The position numbers and the translations under genes were made by a program. From Leucobacter viscericola (lineage in GTDB: Bacteria; Actinomycetota; Actinomycetes; Actinomycetales; Microbacteriaceae), in contig NZ_CP049863.1 of the NCBI RefSeq assembly GCF_011299575.1, positions 1,922,001 through 1,986,000 of the forward strand: a DNA stretch of 64,000 nucleotides. Reading direction: 5' to 3'. The notes beneath the pieces were generated by a model that was not told the origin of the DNA, did not search any database, and saw only the letters and a list, made by a program, of their open reading frames with translations. Shown piece by piece: positions 1 through 7,759 of this stretch (positions are counted from its first letter, which is position 1; each line of letters starts with the position of its first letter).

Positions 1-1951
1 AGTGCAGTTGTTGCATGAGCGTCGCGCCACCAATCAGCAGCTGTCCCTGAGTCATCCGTGAATAGAACAGCTTTGACCCGTCGGAAAGCACAGCAAATCC
101 GCTATCGATAACCGGTGTCGGTGAAACGGGAGACATCCCGAGGTTGCAACCGCCCTGCTGATAGGCCCATAGGTAGGGGCTGCACGCTTGGCTCGCACGA
201 GACGAAACGTCAACACCTCGCGGCACCACCACAAACTGGTAGGGCTGCTGCAGCGGGGTCAGCCCATCACTGCCCAAAAAGAACCGCGTACTGAACGAGG
301 CCCCGTTGGGGTAAGTCTGATCGAAGCTCAGGTTGCCGTTGCCCACGGGCGCATCTTGAGCAGCTGCAATAGGAACGGCTCCCGTATCGGCTACCACCGT
401 TACGTTCTTGCCAAAGCTTGCGGTTGGAGTCACAGTGGTGCCACCCGCCACGGGATCGTTGTAGGCAACCGACGCGGTGTCAAAGCGCAGCACCTGACCG
501 GGGGTCAGATCCTCGTCCGCCCGCAGGGTTACAACCCCACCCCACATACCGGCAGCCGATGCAACCTTGAGATCGTTCATGACGTAACGAATACCAGTGA
601 TGCTCTCGGGATTGCCGAGCGTGATCAGGTCGTCAGCCAGAGGAAGCGGCTGCCAGCTACTCGCGTCATTCACCGTGGAGTCGGTGGTGTACTCATACGA
701 CTTCGCAGTAAAACTCTGAATGTCGGTGCCAAAACGAGCGGCTACCCCGACCGGAGTAGTGCGCGCGGGAATCGGCAGCGTGACGGTGAGATCGGTAATC
801 GGTGCCGGAGGCGCGCTGAAGCCTACGGTTTGCCCCCACTCGAACACCCCACCCGGGTAGACCTTGCTGGCACCGCGAGTTGCGGTGTAGGTCACCGCAG
901 TCGCGTTGGGCTCAGGCACAATCACGGTAACTGTCGTGTCGTACACCAGGTTGCGTGTCGTGGCGTCTACGGCGTCGTAGAACTGTACGGGCACGGAGTA
1001 GCGCCCGGGAGCGGCGTCGCTTGGAACGGTGACGTAGGCCCGAAAGTTTCCGGTGGTGGTTGATCCACCAACAACACCGTAGCTGTAAGCCCGCACGGCT
1101 GCATCGTCCTGCAGCGTTGCGTAGTTATTGAATGAACCCGCGTTCATCATCGGGCCACCAGAGACCCAGCTGCGCGGCAGCAGCTGATCGGATCCGCTCT
1201 GCACTCCCCACGAGGTGGACAGCTGCATATCTTGGAAGGTCGCTCCGGGCACCCGCTGAATAAGCGTCGCGTTTGTAAGAAGCGCGGCCCCCGGCTGCAC
1301 CGTGATCGAGAGGCCGTCCCTGTCAAGTGTCCAAGAATTCGGGGTTGCCGGCACGAAGGTTGCGGGAAACGAACTGTTTGGGCTGATCGGTTCGCTCACT
1401 GTGGTCTGGTCAACCGCGCCACCGCCGGCGAGCACACCATTCAGCGTGGCTGTTGCATGGAAGGTTGAGGTCTGATCCGCGATCCCTGATGGAGTAGCGT
1501 TCACGTTCGCGGCGTACACATTGCCCGATGAGAGGGGGCCCCAGGTCACCGTGAGGGTGTTGGCTCGCTCGTTCCACGTCTGCGCCGTTGCACCCGTAGG
1601 AAGTGTTCCGTTGTTGGAGCGCTTCAGGGACTTATCGAGCGTCAACTTTGTAACCGCTCCGGCCTGCAGTGAGGTGCCAGCGGGAAGCGAAATTCGTGAC
1701 TCAAATGTCACAACGTCGGTGTACGAGGAGAGCGTGGTTACCCCGCCGTTGACGACCGAGAGACCGAGATCAGTTGGTGCGGCCTGCGCGGGCGCCACGG
1801 GAAGACCTCCAAACGCCAACAGCCCAACAAGCGCAGTGGCAACTGTGACCCACACGGTTCGATTCGTCCCGCGTCGACGAGACCCAGACTCTCGCCGATT
1901 TGATCCTCGACTTGGGGTACGACGAAGCATACTTCCGAGCTTCACAACCAC
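1..1951 (-). CDS. Secreted surface/adhesin-like protein, N-terminal part (runs off left edge)
   Basis: The minus-strand frame is open from here to the left window edge (about 650 residues seen, C-terminus outside). An Arg-rich N-terminus (RRRGTNRTV) is followed by a hydrophobic stretch (VATALVGLLAFGGLP) and a likely signal peptidase site after PAQAA. The rest is Thr/Val/Gly-rich beta-sandwich-like sequence typical of DUF11-type actinobacterial surface proteins, without a catalytic motif. The in-frame ATG at 1930 has no ribosome site. GAGGA at 1959-1963 lies 7 bases before an in-frame GTG at 1951, so I chose that start; a GTG at 1945 is the other option. The sorting signal, if present, would be outside the window. 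Domain family is not recognised with certainty. Confidence 0.7.
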   Translation of the reverse strand, partial: MVVKLGSMLRRTPSRGSNRRESGSRRRGTNRTVWVTVATALVGLLAFGGLPVAPAQAAPTDLGLSVVNGGVTTLSSYTDVVTFESRISLPAGTSLQAGAVTKLTLDKSLKRSNNGTLPTGATAQTWNERANTLTVTWGPLSSGNVYAANVNATPSGIADQTSTFHATATLNGVLAGGGAVDQTTVSEPISPNSSFPATFVPATPNSWTLDRDGLSITVQPGAALLTNATLIQRVPGATFQDMQLSTSWGVQSGSDQLLPRSWVSGGPMMNAGSFNNYATLQDDAAVRAYSYGVVGGSTTTGNFRAYVTVPSDAAPGRYSVPVQFYDAVDATTRNLVYDTTVTVIVPEPNATAVTYTATRGASKVYPGGVFEWGQTVGFSAPPAPITDLTVTLPIPARTTPVGVAARFGTDIQSFTAKSYEYTTDSTVNDASSWQPLPLADDLITLGNPESITGIRYVMNDLKVASAAGMWGGVVTLRADEDLTPGQVLRFDTASVAYNDPVAGGTTVTPTASFGKNVTVVADTGAVPIAAAQDAPVGNGNLSFDQTYPNGASFSTRFFLGSDGLTPLQQPYQFVVVPRGVDVSSRASQACSPYLWAYQQGGCNLGMSPVSPTPVIDSGFAVLSDGSKLFYSRMTQGQLLIGGATLMQQLH

Positions 1952-2262
1952 TTGTTCATCCTCATTCTGCTTAAAGAACCCGCTGAGGGGTCACGTTTTT
2001 GCGTCTAGTACGCGCGTTCTCCCCGAACGCTGAGCGCACAGCAACGAACGCACACAAATACTGCATGCGTAAGTAAGACTGCGACCTGGGCCAGAAATCC
2101 CACGCCGGGCGACTTTTTTGCTGATAGTTGCCTGGGCGTCCTAGATGAGGTCAATCCCCGTAATTTTCCCCCGCTCAATTAAAACATCTTTCCCTGGTAA
2201 TCGAGGCCAGCAGAGGGTTCACCGGTACTAGGCTGAAGAAGACTGAGCCAAAGGAGAATCAC
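1952..2262. promoter_or_regulatory. Divergent intergenic region with cupin promoter
   Basis: This 311-base gap separates the left surface protein (minus) from the cupin gene (plus). On the plus strand a TAGGCT minus-10-like hexamer lies at 2229-2234 and a clear AAGGAG ribosome site at 2251-2256, six bases before the cupin ATG. The minus side carries the GAGGA at 1959-1963. The middle is relatively AT-rich (2150-2200). I see no small gene or RNA in it. Confidence 0.5.
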
Positions 2263-2553
2263 ATGAGCACCGGATCACACAGCGAAGTGCAGCTCGAGAA
2301 CGAGCACTTTCGCGTTACCAAGTGGACGATTGATCCGGGTGGGGTGATTCCCATGCATCGCCACGACTACGAGTACGTGGTGGTGCCGATGGTGACCGAC
2401 ACCATGCACATAACCACCGCCGACGGCGAGCTGATCGTCGCGGATCTGGTGCAGGGGCAGAGCTACACTCGCCCCGGCGGCTCCGAGCATCAGGTCGAGA
2501 ACCGCACTTCAAGCGCAGCCATCGTGTTCGTGGAAGTGGAGAAGCTGGCATGA
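2263..2553 (+). CDS. Small single-domain cupin protein
   Basis: A 96-residue protein that is almost entirely one cupin_2 beta barrel. The first cupin motif is recognisable as GGVIPMHRHDYEYVVV (residues 27-42), giving His-His-Glu type metal ligands, and the second half as YTRPGGSEHQVEN with the last His. The substrate is not predictable. Such short cupins act as metal-dependent isomerases, dioxygenases or sensors. The AAGGAG site six bases upstream supports the start. It overlaps the next gene by four bases (ATGA), so the two are translationally coupled. Confidence 0.85.
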   Translation: MSTGSHSEVQLENEHFRVTKWTIDPGGVIPMHRHDYEYVVVPMVTDTMHITTADGELIVADLVQGQSYTRPGGSEHQVENRTSSAAIVFVEVEKLA

Positions 2554-3002
2554 GCGACGTCATTGTTCGGCCCGTTGAGGCCAGCGACCACGAGGCCTGG
2601 GCGAAGCTGTACCGCGGCTACCGTGACTTCTACAAGAAGCCGCACAACCCTGACGTGTACACGACCGTGTGGGGATGGCTGATGGATCCCGCGCACGAAA
2701 CCCGCGCGCTCGTCGCCGAGCTCAACGGATCGCTCGTTGGCCTCGGGCACTTCCGCCGCTTCGCTCGACCGATCGACGGCGGCTATGCCCTGTATCTCGA
2801 CGACCTGTTCACCTCACCCGAGGCTCGAGGATCAGGCGCGGGCAGCGCGATCCTGCAGGGACTTGCCGAGGTTGCTCGCGACGAGGGCGCCTCACTCGTG
2901 CGCTGGATCACGGCAGACGACAATGCAACAGCTCGCAGCGTTTACGATCGCTTAGCCAAGCAGACCGCCTGGGTCACGTACGACCTCGCTCCCGCGGAGT
3001 AG
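2550..3002 (+). CDS. GNAT family N-acetyltransferase
   Basis: A 150-residue GNAT acetyltransferase. The sequence begins with the typical IVRPVEASDHEAWAKLYRGY helix and includes LYLDDLFTSPEARGSGAGSAIL (roughly residues 83-104), where the R/G-x-G-x-G/A pattern binds the acetyl-CoA pyrophosphate. The C-terminal half W-x-T-A-D-D-N-A-T-A-x-x-x-Y-D matches the last helices of the fold. Its start codon overlaps the cupin stop, so it is the second gene of a two-gene operon. The acceptor is unknown; amine or small-molecule acetylation is likely. A strong hairpin follows at 3035-3071. Confidence 0.9.
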   Translation: MSDVIVRPVEASDHEAWAKLYRGYRDFYKKPHNPDVYTTVWGWLMDPAHETRALVAELNGSLVGLGHFRRFARPIDGGYALYLDDLFTSPEARGSGAGSAILQGLAEVARDEGASLVRWITADDNATARSVYDRLAKQTAWVTYDLAPAE

Positions 3003-3034
3003 CCACCGGCCCGACACGCAGGCGCGCGTTGGGA

Positions 3035-3071
3035 GTGTCTCGGCGTTGGTTTGTCGCCAACGCCGAGACAC
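3035..3071. terminator. Perfect 15-bp hairpin between convergent genes
   Basis: Arms 3035-3049 (GTGTCTCGGCGTTGG) and 3057-3071 pair perfectly around a seven-base loop. It sits between the convergent acetyltransferase and SLH genes and probably ends both transcripts. No long T run follows on either strand. Confidence 0.75.
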
Positions 3072-3080
3072 CCGAACGCT

Positions 3081-3860
3081 TTACCCAAACAGCCGGTAGA
3101 GGAACGCCGCCATTGCTTCGCGGGTCACTTGTCCCTTCGGCTGATACTCAGTGTTGCCGCCAACCTTCACGCCGGTTGAAACACCTGCGGCATCCATCCA
3201 GGCGATCTGGCGGTAGAACTTCGAGCTCGTTGTGATGTCGGCAAACCGAGTCGACGGCGGAGCCACAAACCCCTCCGCTGTATTCTCATCGCCCGGAAGT
3301 CCTTGCAGCCGGAAGAGGAACGCCGCCATAGCCTCGCGGGTCAGCGTCTGCTTCGGCTCAAACAGGGGCTTGCCCGAGGGTTGCGCCGTGCCAGTGGAGA
3401 TGCCGTTCTCATACATCCAGGCAATTTCGAGATAGAACTTGTCGCCCGGCTGCACGTCAGCAAAAGGCGACACCGCCGGAGGTTGATAGACCACATTGTT
3501 CGTATAGTCTCTCTGGTCCTGCACTCGAAACAGGAACGCCGCCATCGCCTCGCGAGTCAGCGATGCCTTTGGTTGAAAATGATAGTCACCGGGGGCACCA
3601 GCAACCGGGGTCCCGCGTGAAATACCTCGGCACGTCATCCAGCCGATGGCATCTGCAAATCTGGACCCCAAAGACACATCGACGAAACTCGTGACCGACC
3701 GATCACAGCGGATCGAATGTGTCTTAAAGTTTGCCCGCTCGGTTGTTGTCGCCGACGCGCTACTGCTTGCGGCGACAGGCAGGATACTCATGACAAGTGC
3801 GGCCGCAACGGTAACGGCCACCCACCGTAGACGAGCGCTACGCGTTTGAACAGCTAGCAT
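3081..3860 (-). CDS. Secreted three-SLH-domain protein
   Basis: About 259 residues: an N-terminal signal peptide (hydrophobic VAVTVAAALVMSIL, cleavage near SASA) followed by three S-layer homology domains and little else. Each repeat shows F-x-D-V, a K/R-F-Y/A-x-x-I-x-W-M-x-x-x-G-I-S-x-G-T core and T-R-E-A-M-A-A-F-L-F/Y-R. SLH domains bind secondary cell-wall polymers, so the protein should be wall-associated. It could serve as a wall adaptor or cap. A longer start at 3875 is open, but GGAGAAG six bases before the ATG at 3860 makes 3860 the better start. It follows the SLH metalloprotease by about 20 bases and is probably co-transcribed with it. Confidence 0.85.
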   Translation of the reverse strand: MLAVQTRSARLRWVAVTVAAALVMSILPVAASSSASATTTERANFKTHSIRCDRSVTSFVDVSLGSRFADAIGWMTCRGISRGTPVAGAPGDYHFQPKASLTREAMAAFLFRVQDQRDYTNNVVYQPPAVSPFADVQPGDKFYLEIAWMYENGISTGTAQPSGKPLFEPKQTLTREAMAAFLFRLQGLPGDENTAEGFVAPPSTRFADITTSSKFYRQIAWMDAAGVSTGVKVGGNTEYQPKGQVTREAMAAFLYRLFG

Positions 3861-3879
3861 TCTGATCTTCTCCATCGAT

Positions 3880-6285
3880 CTACAGCTGCGCTGCTCGCCG
3901 CATGAACGGTGCCATCACTTCACGCGTCGTGTCCACCTTCGGCTCATACACTCGGCCGCTTGTCGTCACGGTACCCGTAGATATGCCCTTGGCATACATC
4001 CATGTAATGTGCGTATAGAACTGGCTCGTGGTCGGCACATCGACGAACGGGGACTTCGCGGGGGGTGTGTATTTTGCACCCTTCACACGATAGATAAACG
4101 CGGCCATGGCCTCCCGCGACAGCGGATCGCTCGGCAGATACTTCACCGTGCCGTCTGGCTGTTTCGTTCCCGTCGTAATACCGCGCTCCCACATCCAATA
4201 GATCTCTTTGTAAAACTTGTGGGTGGTCGAGATATCGGTGAACGGCAATTTACCCTTCGCCCCGGGCTTATAGGTCGCGGGCGCGTACCCGCGGAAGAAA
4301 AACGCCGCCACTGCCTCACGCGACACGTTCACCTTAGGACCGTAGACAACAGACCTATCGGCCTGTATCGAACCCCCTGAAATTTTTGAGTCGTACATCC
4401 ATTGAATGTCTCCCGCAAAGCGGTCGTTCGACATCACATCAGTGAACGAGGTGTAGAAATCAACGCGCACAACTGCCTGCGTCGAGGTTGTCGACTCAAC
4501 CGTCACACGCGCGCGTCCACCATACGGGTGCATGGACTGCCCCTTGCTCAATGCCGTTTCTTGTGGGGTGCGAATCTCGATGCTGTAGGCGTCGCGGATC
4601 TTGTGCACACGAACGCCCTTATCTTTCGGCCAATTGCGATTGATAGAAGAGTCGGATCCGAGCCCATTTCGATACTCCACAAAAAACGGCTCACTGCCTG
4701 CCGACTGCTGCACACGAACACCTCTTATACCGGTGTTCGAGCTAGTTGCATTGAGTGTAAAGCGCTGAGTCACCCCGGCCGCCGGCTTCGCATCTACAAC
4801 TATTCCCGAGCTCGGCACACCCAGCGCAAGCTTTTGGGCAATTGGCAAGGCGGGAGTGTTTGCATCACGCCATGCGCTGCTGTACCCCATCACGCCCCAC
4901 ATGTCGCCATAGCCATCGTCGTAGCACAGCTTAGATAGGTCTTTGGATCCGTCGGAGGAGTAACTCGTGTGCGCGAGAGCGGTGTCTCCAACTCCCGAAG
5001 CCGCACAGATTCGAGCGCCGCTGTGGTCAAGCCCAAGGTTGTGGCCAATTTCGTGCTGCAGAACACTTACGGCGTCCTTCAGAGGTCTTCCGCTCTTAAC
5101 GTCTCCATCATGGCGAATACTGAGATTCGTCCAGGTCTCTCCACCAGCGTGCAGATTGTAGGTGTCTCCCCACCCGGTAGCCTGCTCCTTCGCGCACTTC
5201 TGATCAATGAGCACTACAAGATGCTTGGCTGCACCGTAATAAATGCCACGTTCGTTGAAGAGTTCTCTCGCTCGCTTCCAAGCTGCGTGCTCGTCGCACA
5301 CATTCAGGCTGCCAACTTTTTCTTGCTTGATTGCGTTGACCTTGATGCCCGCGACAAGTCCCCCAGACTCCCTCTTCCAGTAGTCGGAGGTAAGTGTCAT
5401 CAGTTCCTGAACAGCCGCCGTCTGCGAGGCCGAAGCGTTGGTGAAGAAGACCACGTCTGCTGAGTGCATCATTGACGCACTTGCAGCTTTCGGCACTGGC
5501 AACGGGGTGATTTCCGATTCAAGCACCACAAACGTTTCATCGGCGGCTAAGGCCGACTCGGCCGCGATCTCAACAATCTCGGACTCACTCAAAGCTAGTT
5601 CCGGTGATTCAGCTATCGCTTCGTCGATTGACGTGACACCGTCCGGCGTCACCGCAACGGTGCCCACAAACGTTGCGCCACCCGCTGTGTCTTCGTCAAC
5701 GGCTGAGGGATCAAGAGGAAGAATCTCGCCGTCATCTGTTTCAAGCAGAACCTTGCCGGGGGCCATCTCAAGTGGCTCCGTGTCTTCGTAGAGCTCACTC
5801 AGTGAAGACTCGAGGGGCACGTCTTCGGGATCTAGCTCGAAGCGCTGATCTTCAATGGGCGTTGCCGCAGGAGGATCCTCTTTGCCGGTTTCGTGATTCG
5901 CCTGTTCCGCTTCGGCAACGGCGCGTCGCTTCAGTGATTCCTGAGTGGGTTCCGCTGGAAAGACCTTCAGCGTTCCCGAGACCTCCAGAGTTTCTGGGGC
6001 CGACTCGATCTCAGCGGCCTCGCTGCTCGAATCCGCCGCTGGTGCCACCTCCGCGCCTGTTTCTACCGGTTCATCACCGTCGACAGCATCCCCATCAGAG
6101 GTAACACCGTCGTCTACCTCATCCGCCTCGGTGTCGTCACTCTCCGAACCCAATTCGGGATCCAGGGCCTGTTCTGTTGCCTCTGGTGGCGGCTCTGCCT
6201 GGGGAGCAGCATTTGCCGCCTGACCGAACGAGCCAACGAGCGCCGCAGCGAGCATCACTGCAAAAACGCGTCTCCAAAACTTCAT
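3880..6285 (-). CDS. Secreted SLH-anchored metzincin-type zinc metalloprotease
   Basis: An 801-residue exported protein. Residues 1-26 form a signal peptide. Residues 27-260 are acidic and Ala/Glu-rich and probably act as propeptide or spacer. The peptidase domain (about 275-500) has the zinc site HEIGHNLGLDH (411-421), with catalytic Glu412, and a Met-turn-like VMGYSS (465-470), as in metzincins of the reprolysin/M43-like group. A beta-rich segment follows to about 610. Three SLH domains end the protein (about 613-670, 682-740, 747-801), so wall attachment is by SLH and not by sortase. The downstream gene encodes a stand-alone triple-SLH protein. The substrate is unknown; peptide or surface-protein turnover is plausible. 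Confidence 0.88.
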   Translation of the reverse strand: MKFWRRVFAVMLAAALVGSFGQAANAAPQAEPPPEATEQALDPELGSESDDTEADEVDDGVTSDGDAVDGDEPVETGAEVAPAADSSSEAAEIESAPETLEVSGTLKVFPAEPTQESLKRRAVAEAEQANHETGKEDPPAATPIEDQRFELDPEDVPLESSLSELYEDTEPLEMAPGKVLLETDDGEILPLDPSAVDEDTAGGATFVGTVAVTPDGVTSIDEAIAESPELALSESEIVEIAAESALAADETFVVLESEITPLPVPKAASASMMHSADVVFFTNASASQTAAVQELMTLTSDYWKRESGGLVAGIKVNAIKQEKVGSLNVCDEHAAWKRARELFNERGIYYGAAKHLVVLIDQKCAKEQATGWGDTYNLHAGGETWTNLSIRHDGDVKSGRPLKDAVSVLQHEIGHNLGLDHSGARICAASGVGDTALAHTSYSSDGSKDLSKLCYDDGYGDMWGVMGYSSAWRDANTPALPIAQKLALGVPSSGIVVDAKPAAGVTQRFTLNATSSNTGIRGVRVQQSAGSEPFFVEYRNGLGSDSSINRNWPKDKGVRVHKIRDAYSIEIRTPQETALSKGQSMHPYGGRARVTVESTTSTQAVVRVDFYTSFTDVMSNDRFAGDIQWMYDSKISGGSIQADRSVVYGPKVNVSREAVAAFFFRGYAPATYKPGAKGKLPFTDISTTHKFYKEIYWMWERGITTGTKQPDGTVKYLPSDPLSREAMAAFIYRVKGAKYTPPAKSPFVDVPTTSQFYTHITWMYAKGISTGTVTTSGRVYEPKVDTTREVMAPFMRRAAQL

Positions 6286-6500
6286 GTCTCTACCACTTTC
6301 ACTTCATTGCCAAAGGGTACGGAAGTGCGTCCCGCTCAGGCACGGTTGATTCAACCTATGAAAGCTCTCCCCGAACTTACTAAGTCAGTAATCAAACATA
6401 TGGGTTTCGAGAACGAAGTGTCAAAACTGATTCGCGCGAACGCAAGTCAATCACATAAAAGGTTCATACCTAGATGTATGACTTGGCAGCTGGCGGCAAC

Positions 6501-6899
6501 CTACCCCCGCAGGCGCTCGGTACCCTCGGTGGGCTCCGTCTGGCCATGGGCGTAAGCCTGGCCGTTTTCATCGACGGCAACAAAGACGATGCGGTCGAGG
6601 GTGAGCACCTCTTGCCCAGTCACCGTGTTTTCAACACTGCAGCTCAGGGTCAGAGACGTGCGACCAAACGCGACAATTCGGTAGTCGAGCTGCAGCAGGT
6701 CACCACTCTCGGCACGGGCCACAAAGTTGACCTCTGACATGTAGCGCGTCACCACACTTCGAGTGCCGAGCTGGGCGACGGCGATAATCGCGGCTTCCTC
6801 GTCGAGCCACTGCAGCACTCGTCCACCAAACAGCGCGCTGTGCTGATTCAGGTCTTCGGGTTTTACCCACTTGCGCACGGTCTGCCGGTACTCGTTCAT
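6501..6899 (-). CDS. Acyl-CoA thioesterase, hotdog fold
   Basis: About 132 residues of a single hotdog domain. The motif V-K-P-E-D-L-N-Q-H-S-A-L-F-G-G-R-V-L-Q-W-L-D-E-E-A marks the YciA/BACH-type acyl-CoA hydrolases, with N, H and D/E residues at the expected active-site positions. It should hydrolyse acyl-CoA to free acid and CoA in the cytosol. A GTG start at 6938 is possible, but the ATG at 6899 gives the usual N-terminal length for the family and has AGG nine bases upstream. It stands alone on the minus strand, divergent from the FadR-type regulator. Confidence 0.85.
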   Translation of the reverse strand: MNEYRQTVRKWVKPEDLNQHSALFGGRVLQWLDEEAAIIAVAQLGTRSVVTRYMSEVNFVARAESGDLLQLDYRIVAFGRTSLTLSCSVENTVTGQEVLTLDRIVFVAVDENGQAYAHGQTEPTEGTERLRG

Positions 6900-6977
6900 G
6901 AGCGCAAGCCTATGCCACTGATTCGCAAGCTCACCCACAAGCCCATCATTGATCCATCAGAAGTGGCGCAGTGTTAT

Positions 6978-6993
6978 TCATCAGATGTATGGT
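6978..6993. promoter_or_regulatory. Putative operator upstream of first FadR-type regulator
   Basis: TCATCAGATGTATGGT lies about 83 bases upstream of the regulator start. A near copy, TCATCAGACATATGAT (13 of 16 bases identical), lies upstream of the paralogous regulator at 15688-15703. In the second copy ATCA and TGAT form inverted half-sites around six bases, as GntR-family dimers often bind. The role is inferred. Confidence 0.4.
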
Positions 6994-7075
6994 GTGTTCA
7001 TAAGCTTCTGCGTCTCTTGGGGGAGGCCTGCAGATCCTCTTCCCGCAAGGGTCTATGTCGACTAAGGATGTAAGC

Positions 7076-7759
7076 ATGCGACAGGTTGAACGACGCTCGC
7101 TCGTAGACGTGGTTGTTGATGAACTCAAACGCGAGATCGCCGAGGGAACCTGGTCTGTCGGCGACCGCCTTCCGTCTGAAGCAGAACTGACCTCTATTCT
7201 TGGTGTCAGTCGAGCCTCGGTGCGCGAGGGGGTGCGCTCGCTCGTGCAGCTCGGTCTGCTTGAAACGCGGCAGGGGGACGGCACCTACCTCATTGCCACC
7301 GACCCCACTCAGGTCGCGCTCCGGCGTGCGCTACAGGTGGCAGACGTTCGCGATGTCATCGAGGTGCGCCGCGCGCTCGACATTATCGCTGCCCGCGGAG
7401 CGGCAACGCGGCACACCGAGAGCGACCTCGCGTTACTCGCGGAGCAGCTTCGCCTGCGCAAAGCAGCCGTTGCTGCACGCGACGCTGAAGCCTTCGCCGA
7501 CGCGGACGTCGCGTTCCACCTCGGAGTCGCTGCCGCGTCAGGCAACTGCCTGCTCTCAGACATCTACGCGAGCTTTGACGCCACCCTGCGCGAGTCGATC
7601 ATTGACGCGTCGGTTCTTGCCGAGGGCAAGGATCCTGACCCCGAAGAAGAGCACGAGCACCTGTACCGCGCAATCGCCTCCGGCGACCCTCAAACCGCGC
7701 AGGCCGCTGCCCTCGGGGTGCTCGAGCAGCAAGCACGCCTGGTCGCAAAGCGCAGTTAG
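7076..7759 (+). CDS. FadR-subfamily GntR regulator (FCD domain), copy A
   Basis: A 227-residue transcription factor. Residues 1-70 are a GntR winged helix (DRLPSEAELTSILGVSRASVREGVRSLVQLGLL, then ETRQGDGTYLI wing). Residues 80-220 are an all-helical FCD ligand domain with D and H residues (FADADVAFHLGVAAASGN) that usually bind a metal and a carboxylate effector. AAGGA seven bases before the ATG at 7076 favours this start over the upstream ATG at 7055, and it then matches the start of its paralog at 15740. Its stop overlaps the stop of the convergent amidohydrolase by three bases. It probably controls the transporter/amidohydrolase island. Confidence 0.9.
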   Translation: MRQVERRSLVDVVVDELKREIAEGTWSVGDRLPSEAELTSILGVSRASVREGVRSLVQLGLLETRQGDGTYLIATDPTQVALRRALQVADVRDVIEVRRALDIIAARGAATRHTESDLALLAEQLRLRKAAVAARDAEAFADADVAFHLGVAAASGNCLLSDIYASFDATLRESIIDASVLAEGKDPDPEEEHEHLYRAIASGDPQTAQAAALGVLEQQARLVAKRS

